A stretch of DNA of 5,254 nt, taken from NCBI GenBank assembly GCA_031257725.1, contig JAIROD010000137.1, positions 1-5,254 on the forward strand. Reading direction: 5' to 3'. This DNA comes from Planctomycetaceae bacterium. Lineage in GTDB: Bacteria > Planctomycetota > Planctomycetia > Pirellulales > Thermoguttaceae. Shown here in pieces: positions 1 to 5,178 of this stretch; position 1 is the first letter of the stretch, and the number at the start of each line of letters is the position of its first letter. The notes beneath the pieces are model-generated. The model had not been told where the DNA came from. It saw only the letters and a program-made list of their open reading frames with translations, and made no database searches. Made by a program: the position numbers and the translations under genes.

Positions 1-75
1 TTACCACCCCTGCCCCTCCGAAGGAGGGGAATCATTCCCCTCCTTCGGAGGGGCAAGGGGTGGTCATTCGGAGGA
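1..75. repeat. GC-rich double-hairpin repeat, left copy
   Basis: Positions 3-30 and 36-64 are near-perfect inverted repeats (one extra base in the right arm) around the 5-nt loop ATCAT. Each arm is itself a small hairpin: CCCTCC-GAA-GGAGGG in the left arm and CCTCC-TTCG-GAGG in the right, the latter closed by a C(UUCG)G-type tetraloop. The unit can therefore fold as one long stem or as two head-to-head hairpins, like a REP/BIME element. The tail CATTCGGAGGA (65-75) belongs to the repeat because it recurs in the copy at 5179-5254. It lies 56 bp past the stop of the reductase gene and could act as a 3' barrier, but no T-run follows it in that direction, so it is not a standard intrinsic terminator. 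Confidence 0.9.
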
Positions 76-100
76 AACAACTGAATCGTTAAAAAAAAAT

Positions 101-118
101 ATTCCACTGATATATTAC
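101..118. repeat. 18-bp inverted repeat, left copy
   Basis: ATTCCACTGATATATTAC is the exact reverse complement of 5137-5154. It ends 1 bp before the reductase stop codon (120-122) and sits 26 bp inside the left double-hairpin repeat. An A-run (91-99) lies between the two. A perfect 18-mer recurring 5 kb away in inverted orientation beside the second double hairpin is unlikely by chance and suggests it is part of the same interspersed unit. Confidence 0.8.
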
Positions 119-119
119 A

Positions 120-1121
120 TTACTTTAGGTTTTGTCTCAGAAGTTCCATTCCCTCTTCATAAGAAAGTTTGGGTTCATATCCAAAATCTTTTTTTGCTTT
201 TGAGATATTCAGATAATGAGTTTGAGCCAACTGGGCGGCAAGAAATCGGGTCATTAACGGTTCGCCCGACAAACGAAACAATTTGTACCAACTCTCGAAA
301 ACCCAACCCAATCGCCATGCGGTTTTTAATGAGATTGACCGTTGCACTTTCGGCAACCTTTTGATTGTTAATATTTCGTCAATCCAATTCCAACAGTTAA
401 CCGGTTTACCTTGTGAAATATAATAGACATTGCCGTTCACCGGACTTGCCGAATCGGTCAGAGCATTGGCCGCCTGAAGATGAGCCAATGCCGCATTTTC
501 CACGAAAATGATGTCGATCAAATTGGAACCATCGCCAACCCGAAACAACCGTCCTTGTTCCGCCCGTGAAAACAAACGCGGAAACAAATGACGATCACGA
601 TGACCAATAATCAGGTGCGGACGTAACACACAAGTCAAAAACGGAATGTCGGATGTTTGGTGATTTGATAAAACAGCATCAAGGATCATTTTTTCCGCAA
701 CCGCTTTACTATGCGGATAATGAGCCAACCAATAATCAGGGTAGGGAGCCGATTCGTCCACTCCATGTTGGGGTTGACCGTTGAACGTTACACTGGCACT
801 GCTCGTATAAATCAATCGCCGTACTCCGTTTTCACGGCACGCATCAATAACGTTTTGAGTTCCGACAATATTGGTTTCATAAAACGGTTTCCAATGAACG
901 GAAATACTGGGCAATGAAGCGGTGTGATAGACTGTTTCGACTCCGCGACAAGCGTTGCGCAACGATTGACGGTCAGAAAGATTGCCGAGAACAATTTCGG
1001 CATGGTCTGATTCAACCGGTTGACGACGACGACAAAAAACGCGGACTTTTTCTCCACATTCCAAAAGTTGCCGCACTATTTCGCCGCCAAGAAAACCCGT
1101 ACCACCAATAACAAGATTCAT
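120..1121 (-). CDS. NAD(P)-dependent 3-beta-HSD/epimerase-family reductase, OleD-like
   Basis: This is an extended short-chain dehydrogenase of 333 aa, a usual length, and it looks complete. The N-terminal Rossmann signature GGTGFLG is at residues 6-12. The catalytic residues are the Ser pair in YTSSAS (107-108) and Tyr135/Lys139 of HYPHSK. The segments VDESAPYPDY (121-130), LRPHLIIG (166-173), VGDGSNLIDI (195-204) and ISQGKPV (235-241) match the pattern I remember for OleD, the 2-alkyl-3-oxoalkanoate reductase of bacterial long-chain olefin synthesis, and for related 3-beta-hydroxysteroid dehydrogenases. It probably reduces a 3-keto or oxidises a 3-hydroxy group on a lipid-like substrate in the cytosol. 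No oleA, oleB or oleC is visible, so the substrate is open and no symbol is assigned. The ATG at 1119-1121 places the Rossmann fold at the very N-terminus. No clear ribosome binding site precedes it; the upstream DNA is very A/T-rich. Confidence 0.88.
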   Translation of the reverse strand: MNLVIGGTGFLGGEIVRQLLECGEKVRVFCRRRQPVESDHAEIVLGNLSDRQSLRNACRGVETVYHTASLPSISVHWKPFYETNIVGTQNVIDACRENGVRRLIYTSSASVTFNGQPQHGVDESAPYPDYWLAHYPHSKAVAEKMILDAVLSNHQTSDIPFLTCVLRPHLIIGHRDRHLFPRLFSRAEQGRLFRVGDGSNLIDIIFVENAALAHLQAANALTDSASPVNGNVYYISQGKPVNCWNWIDEILTIKRLPKVQRSISLKTAWRLGWVFESWYKLFRLSGEPLMTRFLAAQLAQTHYLNISKAKKDFGYEPKLSYEEGMELLRQNLK

Positions 1122-1246
1122 ACAAAAATTTAAGAATAAAATGAAAATAAGAATTGAAAATCAGGGAATATCAAAAAATAGAAGGCAAAATTTTAACAGA
1201 TTGACCAATTCAAGGCAAGAGGTTTCATCGACCAAGAATGTAGCCT

Positions 1247-1260
1247 ACGGTTTTAACCGT
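1247..1260. repeat. Small palindrome ACGGTT-TT-AACCGT
   Basis: Six-base perfect arms flank a TT centre. It lies 126 bp upstream of the reductase start and 8 bp before the CGGGGCAAGC-family repeat at 1267-1330. It could be a small operator or a degenerate extension of that repeat. The rest of the gap 1122-1246 is A/T-rich and I see no other defined element there. No T-run follows on either strand, so it is not a terminator for the kinase gene. Confidence 0.45.
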
Positions 1261-1266
1261 CGGTAA

Positions 1267-1330
1267 CATGCGGGGCAAGCTCACGCCGTTAACTTTTGGT
1301 AAATTCAGAATGGTGAAAGATTTCCGAATG
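1267..1330 (+). repeat. CGGGGCAAGC/CGTTAAC-family repeat, copy 1 (partial)
   Basis: This segment aligns almost without gaps to 4763-4827: GCGGGGCAAG, then CACGCCGTTAACTTTT, then GGTAAAT, then a weaker GAAT..TGA.AGATTTCC tail. It lacks the matching left arm present in the two complete copies (4123-4193 and 4719-4789), so it is half of the hairpin. It ends 12 bp from the kinase stop codon and thus forms part of the kinase 3' untranslated region. Confidence 0.8.
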
Positions 1331-1342
1331 AGGAGAGATTCT

Positions 1343-2203
1343 CTATTCATCTTCGTTTTCGACTTTGGCGATCATTTTGAGAAATTGTTTCATATCCGGG
1401 CAACGTTTTGTAACATTAGGTTCGATACAACTATGAATGGCGCGGGCGAGAGTTTTATTGATTTGCGGGCGAAATTCAACGATGGGGGTGGGCAGTTCGC
1501 TATGCGACATGGCGGCGTTACCGCTGTCGCCGCGGAGCCAAGGAAGTTGCCGCGTACATAGTTCATAAATTGTAACGCCAAAAGAGAAAACATCAACTTT
1601 AATATCGGTTGGTTTTCGGCGAACCAGTTCGGGAGCCATATAATTTGCGGTTCCGGTACGGTTTCCGGGATCGGTGAACGGCGGTCGGTTTGGAACGCTT
1701 AAACCAAAATCGGTCAATTTCAAAACGGTTCCGTCACCAACAAACAATAAATTACGCGGACAAATATCACGGTGAATAAAACCTTTGTTATGCACTTCCT
1801 GCAATGCTTCGGCAACCTGACGAATATAAAAGACACGCGCCCCTGCCATGAGGTCGTCCTGAACCATGAGAACATTGTTGAGACCGGTACCTTCAAGATA
1901 TTCCATAACCAAATATTGTTCACCATCTGTTGTTATACCCTGTTCAAAAGTTTTGACGATATAGGGATGATCGAACAGCACGGCAATTTCACCTTCGGTA
2001 GGTTTCTTCTGTCCTTTGAAGCGGGCTTCAACAGCGGCGGTTTTCTTCATATCGAGAATTTTCAAGGCGACCAACTGACCGGTTTCACGATCACGCGCAC
2101 GATAAACCTGCGACATGGTACCGGAAATCGCCGAATGAAGTAATTCATAACGTTTCCGGTAATTCAATTTATTTTTACCGAATATCTTGGAAAAAAAACT
2201 CAT
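1343..2203 (-). CDS. Hanks-type serine/threonine protein kinase
   Basis: This is a single kinase domain of 286 aa with no transmembrane segment or sensor domain, so a soluble cytosolic kinase is inferred. Conserved residues: ATP-anchoring Lys48 in VALKIL; the helix-C glutamate, Glu70 or Glu72, before DHPYIV; catalytic loop HRDICPRN with Asp146 and Asn151; DFG at 165-167; APE at 190-192; DVFSFG at 204-209; and Arg267 near the end. These imply an active phosphotransferase. Two departures stand out. The glycine-rich loop (SAISGTMSQVY, about 24-34) keeps a single glycine, and the lysine normally two residues after the catalytic Asp is Cys148. The start gives a short basic leader (SKIFGKNKLNYRKR) before the domain; no Shine-Dalgarno is seen. 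It begins 38 bp after the ROK stop on the same strand, which suggests co-transcription. Its substrate is unknown. Confidence 0.93.
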   Translation of the reverse strand: MSFFSKIFGKNKLNYRKRYELLHSAISGTMSQVYRARDRETGQLVALKILDMKKTAAVEARFKGQKKPTEGEIAVLFDHPYIVKTFEQGITTDGEQYLVMEYLEGTGLNNVLMVQDDLMAGARVFYIRQVAEALQEVHNKGFIHRDICPRNLLFVGDGTVLKLTDFGLSVPNRPPFTDPGNRTGTANYMAPELVRRKPTDIKVDVFSFGVTIYELCTRQLPWLRGDSGNAAMSHSELPTPIVEFRPQINKTLARAIHSCIEPNVTKRCPDMKQFLKMIAKVENEDE

Positions 2204-2241
2204 AAATTGTTGGGAGTGGAGAATACGGATTGATTCTTTGT

Positions 2242-3306
2242 TTATTCTTCGGCGACGGAAAGCAACAACGATTCTTCACGAGCCAAACCTGCCGCGCCAA
2301 TGTAACTGGCGAACGAGCCGAGTTGGGCGAAATCAAGTTTGAGATTTTCCGCAAGGTCTTTCAGAGCGCGTTTATCGATTTCTTCACGAACTCGGGCAAG
2401 AAACATTTCACCGATTTTGGAACCTTTTCCGCCAAACATCATTTCACCGCCAATCAGAACGCATTCGGGATCAATGGTGTGGAGAAGAGTTACGATTCCA
2501 AGACCTAGAAAGCGTGCGGTATCAAGGATGATTTGTGTTGCGAGTTCATCGCCTTTTTCGGCTTCTTCATAGACCATTCGCGGAATAGCGTCGAATGGAG
2601 TATCGTGTTGAATTTTGAGAGAGGAATGGAGACCGACTTCAATTAATTCCCGTGTTCGGCGTGCAACGGCGGTGGCACTGGAATAGGCTTCGAGATGTCC
2701 TTGCTGCAGGCAGTTACACCATCGCGCTCCCGGCGACGGATCAACGATCATGTGTCCGAATTCACCGCCAAACCCGTTGGCGCCCTTAATTTCGCGACCT
2801 TCCACAATAATTCCGCAACCAATTCCTCTATCGAGTAGCAACAGACAAACGCTTTGAGTTCCTTTTGCGGCGCCGATCCAGTATTCACCGTAGGCGGCGG
2901 CGTTGGCGTTATTACAGAAAATAACGGAACTTAGACCGGTGTATTCTGTTAGTTTTTCCGCAATGGGATAATCTTGCCAATCGGGAATATTGGGAGGGCG
3001 ATGTAATTGTTCGGTGCGGGGGTTGAGGGAGCCGGGGAAGCTGAAGCCGGCGGAAACAATGGATTTTAGATCGGTGCCGGTTTTAGCGATTGCTTCCTGA
3101 ACGGCACGCGCGGCGTGACGGGTTGATTCTTCCGGACCAAGTTCAGCGTGGTGCGGTGTGGCAAAATAGGAAACGGTACGACCTTCCTGATCGATAATTC
3201 CGATTTTCAAATGTGTCCCGCCGAAATTCATTCCAATAAAAAGCGGCGACGACGCTTCGGCAACAGGAAAGTGAACTCGCTCTTCCGCCATAATCGAATT
3301 GCTCAT
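2242..3306 (-). CDS. ROK-family sugar kinase homologue with altered active site
   Basis: ROK proteins phosphorylate sugars such as glucose or N-acetylhexosamines, or act as sugar-responsive repressors. This 354-aa protein has no helix-turn-helix domain, so it is of the kinase type. Visible parts are: phosphate loop GMNFGGTHLKIG (25-36); CNNANAAAYGEYWIG (131-145); DRGIGCGII (159-167); sugar-site GEFGH (181-185); a zinc-type motif Cys197-x-Cys199-x4-His204; Glu206 in GHLEAYSS; and C-terminal VLIGGEM (283-289). The usual DxGGT aspartate is Asn27, and the usual catalytic Asp of NDAN is Asn133. The GTGIGGG phosphate motif is changed to DRGIGCG, and the usual CxCGQ reads CNCLQ. The reading frame is intact, so this is not simple decay. 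It may be a weak kinase, a sugar-binding regulator or a changed enzyme. About 20 residues precede the fold; Met6 is an alternative start. The Ser/Thr kinase follows by 38 bp. Confidence 0.9.
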   Translation of the reverse strand: MSNSIMAEERVHFPVAEASSPLFIGMNFGGTHLKIGIIDQEGRTVSYFATPHHAELGPEESTRHAARAVQEAIAKTGTDLKSIVSAGFSFPGSLNPRTEQLHRPPNIPDWQDYPIAEKLTEYTGLSSVIFCNNANAAAYGEYWIGAAKGTQSVCLLLLDRGIGCGIIVEGREIKGANGFGGEFGHMIVDPSPGARWCNCLQQGHLEAYSSATAVARRTRELIEVGLHSSLKIQHDTPFDAIPRMVYEEAEKGDELATQIILDTARFLGLGIVTLLHTIDPECVLIGGEMMFGGKGSKIGEMFLARVREEIDKRALKDLAENLKLDFAQLGSFASYIGAAGLAREESLLLSVAEE

Positions 3307-3365
3307 AGTTATTTATAGGTTGGGTTGTTAATAGTTAAATGGTTAAGTTACAATTTATTTAACTC

Positions 3366-3393
3366 ATTATAATTATATCAAACTCAAATTCAA
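3366..3393 (-). promoter_or_regulatory. Possible sigma-70-like promoter for the ROK-kinase pair
   Basis: Read on the minus strand there is a TTGAAT (3388-3393), a 16-bp spacer, then a perfect TATAAT (3366-3371). A second TATAAT occupies 3372-3377. Transcription would begin around 3358-3360, giving a leader of about 50 nt before the ROK start at 3306. The region is very A/T-rich, so a chance match is possible; the -35 box matches only four of six consensus positions. Confidence 0.35.
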
Positions 3394-3478
3394 ATAAAAT
3401 ATACTCGATGTTTAATTTGTCCCTTTAGTCCTTATAATCTCTTATTATTTCTATAAAGAAGTAAAAAATATTTGTGAA

Positions 3479-3520
3479 GGGACATTAGGGACCAATGAGA
3501 CCGATGGGACGGAAATGGGA
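3479..3520. repeat. Degenerate 9-bp tandem repeat (GGGACCAAT-like)
   Basis: Consecutive units are GGGACATTA, GGGACCAAT, GAGACCGAT, GGGACGGAAAT and a partial GGGA. The first two units (3479-3495) also form an imperfect inverted repeat with about 3416-3431 (GTCCCTTTAGTCC), so transcripts could fold here with a loop of about 47 nt. It lies about 170 bp upstream of the ROK start, between the putative ROK promoter and the fliJ 3' side. Confidence 0.6.
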
Positions 3521-3552
3521 AAACCAGATCAACCGTTGCGACTGATGAGTCG

Positions 3553-3599
3553 CCTACCTGATGAGTATTTCCTGATAAGACACTCTACTGAATAGATAC
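3553..3599 (-). repeat. 47-bp inverted repeat with CTGAATAG end, partner of 4368-4412
   Basis: This segment matches the reverse complement of 4368-4412 with four substitutions and a 2-nt length difference near 3579-3582. Shared cores are ATTTCCTGATAA and CTACTGAATAG. The pair brackets fliJ, one copy on each side and pointing away from each other. The terminal ACTGAATAGATAC motif also appears at the right end of the 252-bp palindromic element (5080-5092) and, inverted with one change, at its left end (4841-4853). Confidence 0.85.
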
Positions 3600-3600
3600 C

Positions 3601-3622
3601 TATGTTGTTCCGAACGGGACAG
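3601..3622 (-). repeat. Degenerate GTCCCGTT-family hairpin just after fliJ
   Basis: Read on the minus strand, CTGTCCCGTT is followed four bases later by AACAACATA-like sequence; this closely matches 4874-4894 in the 252-bp element. It starts 9 bp after the fliJ stop and abuts the CTGAATAG repeat at 3553-3599, so the two motifs occur as a unit here too. The stem is imperfect (GTCCC against GGAAC) and no U-run follows. It may mark the fliJ 3' end but is not a convincing intrinsic terminator. Confidence 0.6.
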
Positions 3623-3631
3623 AGAAATGAG

Positions 3632-4072
3632 TTATTCAACGTTCCGTTTTTTCACGGCAATTTCATCAAGACGGATGGTTTCTTTCCGATTCTCTTCCGT
3701 TCGATATTTTTCGTATCGTTTTTCTTTGAGTTTTTCTATAATTTTAAGTTCTTTATTGGCTTCGAGAACAGCATTACGGCGGCGTTCGATTTCTTCGTCG
3801 ATTTGCCGAAGGTGTCCGTGAACGAATTCGATTTGGGCATTCAGGTAGGCTTCGTGTCTTCGCAAACCGAGCAAAAAGTCAATATCAATTATTCCGGTTT
3901 GTAACCGTTGTCGTCCGGTTTCCACATTTTCAGCGAGTTCCTGTTGGAGTTGCCGTTGTTTTTCTTCAACAATCCGGCGTGCTTCGTATGCTTTTGCAAG
4001 TTCGCCTTGTTTCTCTTTTAAGGTATTATCCCGAATCGTGATTAACGGTTCAAGCCGAAACTGAAATGCCAT
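3632..4072 (-). CDS. fliJ: Flagellar export protein FliJ
   Basis: FliJ is the small coiled-coil stalk protein that links the FliI ATPase ring to the FlhA export gate of the flagellar type III system and helps escort export chaperones at the inner face of the membrane. This 146-aa protein has the family length. It opens with the typical MAFQFRLEPLITIRD segment, with alternating aromatic and hydrophobic residues at 3, 5, 7 and 10 and Arg14. It is almost wholly charged and helical with heptad spacing (about 18-58 and 75-133), and ends with the basic segment EKLKEKRYEKYR and LDEIA at 135-139. There is no signal peptide or membrane segment. Normally fliJ follows fliI; here 39 bp upstream of its start lies a repeat arm (from 4112) and no flagellar gene is in view. 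It is therefore an isolated copy in this window, perhaps separated from its operon by repeat insertion. No Shine-Dalgarno is seen. Confidence 0.82.
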   Translation of the reverse strand: MAFQFRLEPLITIRDNTLKEKQGELAKAYEARRIVEEKQRQLQQELAENVETGRQRLQTGIIDIDFLLGLRRHEAYLNAQIEFVHGHLRQIDEEIERRRNAVLEANKELKIIEKLKEKRYEKYRTEENRKETIRLDEIAVKKRNVE

Positions 4073-4111
4073 AAGTGTAATCCAGAAGTTAAAGCATACG
4101 GTTAATAAAGT

Positions 4112-4249
4112 AATTTACCGAAAGTAACGGAGCGGGCTTGCCCCGTGTTGTTAGACTTTGCCCCCAAACACGGGGTAAACCCCGTCGTTAACTATTAATT
4201 TATTAATTAATGGGTTGAAAATAAAAAATTGAATGATGAGCGATGCCCG
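4112..4249 (-). repeat. Left arm of 130-bp inverted repeat; CGGGGCAAGC-family hairpin copy 2
   Basis: This matches the reverse complement of 4672-4800 over its whole length with scattered mismatches and a few short indels. Within it, 4123-4150 and 4165-4193 pair as an imperfect palindrome of about 28 bp per arm around a 14-nt loop. It continues into an A/T-rich tail (TTAATTTATTAATTAATGGG, then GAATGATGAG and GATGCCC). It lies 39 bp upstream of the fliJ start codon, so the fliJ leader is bounded by it. Confidence 0.88.
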
Positions 4250-4367
4250 ATGGTATAATTCCAATAATAACGTTTTACCCGCTTTTCACGCAAGAGCAAT
4301 TTTAAAAACAAATATAGACAATTTGGATAAAATAGAAAACACGAGCGTTTTGGTTATTTTATAAGTT

Positions 4368-4412
4368 GTAACTATTCAGTAGCGTATTATCAGGAAATAT
4401 TCATCAGATAGG
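4368..4412 (+). repeat. CTGAATAG-ended inverted repeat, partner of 3553-3599
   Basis: It begins GTAACTATTCAGT, identical over 13 bases to 4841-4853, and runs through TTATCAGGAAATATTCATCAG. It is inverted relative to 3553-3599. It lies inside the region bounded by the 130-bp arms (4112-4249 and 4672-4800), so elements of two families are nested. Confidence 0.85.
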
Positions 4413-4476
4413 AGGGGTGGACTGTAAAAACTGGAGAGGTGAATAAGGGGCAGCGGGACGTTGACGTTACTGTACA

Positions 4477-4506
4477 GGAGCGTTTGTTGTTTGAGGGCAA
4501 CGCTCC
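4477..4506. repeat. Hairpin GGAGCGTT...AACGCTCC
   Basis: Eight-base perfect arms (4477-4484 and 4499-4506) enclose a 14-nt loop. The preceding GACGTTGACGTTACTGTACA (4458-4477) is itself internally repetitive (ACGTT twice). No T-run follows, so it is not an intrinsic terminator for either strand. A short open frame runs through it (about 4412-4519, with a GTG at 4439), but it is too short to call a gene. Confidence 0.6.
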
Positions 4507-4567
4507 CATTTTCAAGTAAGATGAGTATATTGATTTTTAAATAAATTCAGATACACTTTGAAAATGC

Positions 4568-4656
4568 GCGATGATCGCACGTAGATTATTAGGATTTATG
4601 TAGATCGACTTGTATTGTATCTGCACAAATCTGTTTTATCTGCGTTCTCTGCGTAC
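4568..4656. repeat. Hairpins and degenerate TCTGC tandem repeat
   Basis: The block opens with a perfect palindrome GCGATGATCGC (4568-4578). Next, 4591-4606 and 4618-4633 form an imperfect inverted repeat around an 11-nt loop. From 4619 to 4656 there are four units of 9-10 bp, ATCTGCACAA, ATCTGTTTT, ATCTGCGTTC and TCTGCGTAC. It has the look of an interspersed repeat family; from one copy in the window I cannot define its ends. Confidence 0.55.
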
Positions 4657-4671
4657 AAATAAATAAAGTAA

Positions 4672-4800
4672 TGGGCATCTCTAATCATTCAATTTTTATT
4701 TTCAACCAATAAATTAATAGTTAACGACATGGTTTACCCCGTGTTGGGGGTTAAGTCGAACAACGCGGGGCAAGCCCACGCCGTTAACTTTTCGGTAAAT
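4672..4800 (+). repeat. Right arm of 130-bp inverted repeat; CGGGGCAAGC-family hairpin copy 3
   Basis: This is the inverted counterpart of 4112-4249. The internal palindrome pairs 4719-4746 with 4761-4789 around the loop GGGGTTAAGTCGAA. Shared landmarks are GGGCATC, ATCATTCAATTTTT, TTTTCAACC, TTAATAGTTAACGAC, GGTTTACCCCGTGTT, CGGGGCAAGCCC and TTTCGGTAAAT. The similarity to copy 1 (1267-1330) covers only its right half plus a tail beyond 4800. Confidence 0.88.
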
Positions 4801-4840
4801 GCTGAATGATGAGAGATTTCCTGATGATATAAAAATTAAG

Positions 4841-5092
4841 GTAACTATTCAGTCGCGGTCAATGTTCTTTTTTCTGTCCCGTTAGAGACAACATATTGGT
4901 AGAAAATGATGTCGATTAAAAACGCTCGTCCCGTTAGGGACGAAATATTGGTAGAAAAACACCAAGCATAAATTTCACCAATATTGTGTCCCTACGGGAC
5001 GCGGATCATTTTGTTATACCGTTTTCTACCAAGATGTCGTCCCTAACGGGACGGGAATATTCGGAAAGACAACCAAACCACTGAATAGATAC
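4841..5092. repeat. 252-bp nested palindromic element with four GTCCCGTTAGGGAC hairpins
   Basis: The ends GTAACTATTCAGT (4841-4853) and ACTGAATAGATAC (5080-5092) are inverted repeats with one mismatch. Inside are four copies of a module made of a GTCCCGT(T)AGGGAC hairpin, then ACATATTGG or a variant, then TAGAAAA. Two face right (4875-4906 and 4927-4958) and two face left (about 4973-5002 and 5021-5053). The outer pair resemble each other most (ACATNTTGGTAGAAAA), as do the inner pair (AATATTGG), so the element is palindromic at two scales. The third module is the most divergent: it has one T fewer in the hairpin and lacks the full TAGAAAA end. No open reading frame of note lies within. The build is that of a miniature, non-coding mobile element, but no target-site duplication is evident. 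Confidence 0.8.
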
Positions 5093-5136
5093 AAACTAAG
5101 TTTTTAGAAATGACCTACCGGAATTTCTGAATTTTG

Positions 5137-5154
5137 GTAATATATCAGTGGAAT
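5137..5154. repeat. 18-bp inverted repeat, right copy
   Basis: GTAATATATCAGTGGAAT is the exact reverse complement of 101-118. It lies 24 bp before the right double-hairpin repeat. On the left side the corresponding 18-mer follows its double hairpin, so the two ends of the window are arranged differently: double hairpins in direct orientation, 18-mers inverted. Confidence 0.8.
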
Positions 5155-5178
5155 TTTTCGGAGATTGAAGTTTATTTT

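Noticed and set aside
1..64. Intrinsic terminator for the reductase gene
   Set aside because: The hairpin is strong, but no U-run follows it in the direction of transcription within the window; the run of T on the transcript comes before the hairpin.
1122..1246. Promoter of the reductase gene
   Set aside because: Several A/T-rich hexamers resemble a -10 box, but none had a -35 partner at a good spacing, so no site is reported.
1772..2143. Plus-strand open frame of 123 codons inside the kinase gene
   Set aside because: It lies wholly antisense to a gene with clear kinase motifs and shows no recognisable domain; treated as a shadow frame.
3602..3904. Plus-strand open frame of 100 codons over fliJ, rich in Phe
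   Set aside because: The Phe-rich composition is what antisense reading of Lys/Glu-rich coiled-coil codons gives; the minus-strand FliJ has a convincing family pattern.
4112..4249. Remnant of an insertion sequence with transposase
   Set aside because: No frame shows a transposase-like motif and the content is explained by hairpins and A/T-rich repeats.
4875..5053. Possible CRISPR array, from four GTCCC...GGGAC repeats
   Set aside because: The repeats change orientation midway, have differing spacing, are not identical, and no cas gene is present. They fit a nested palindromic element better.
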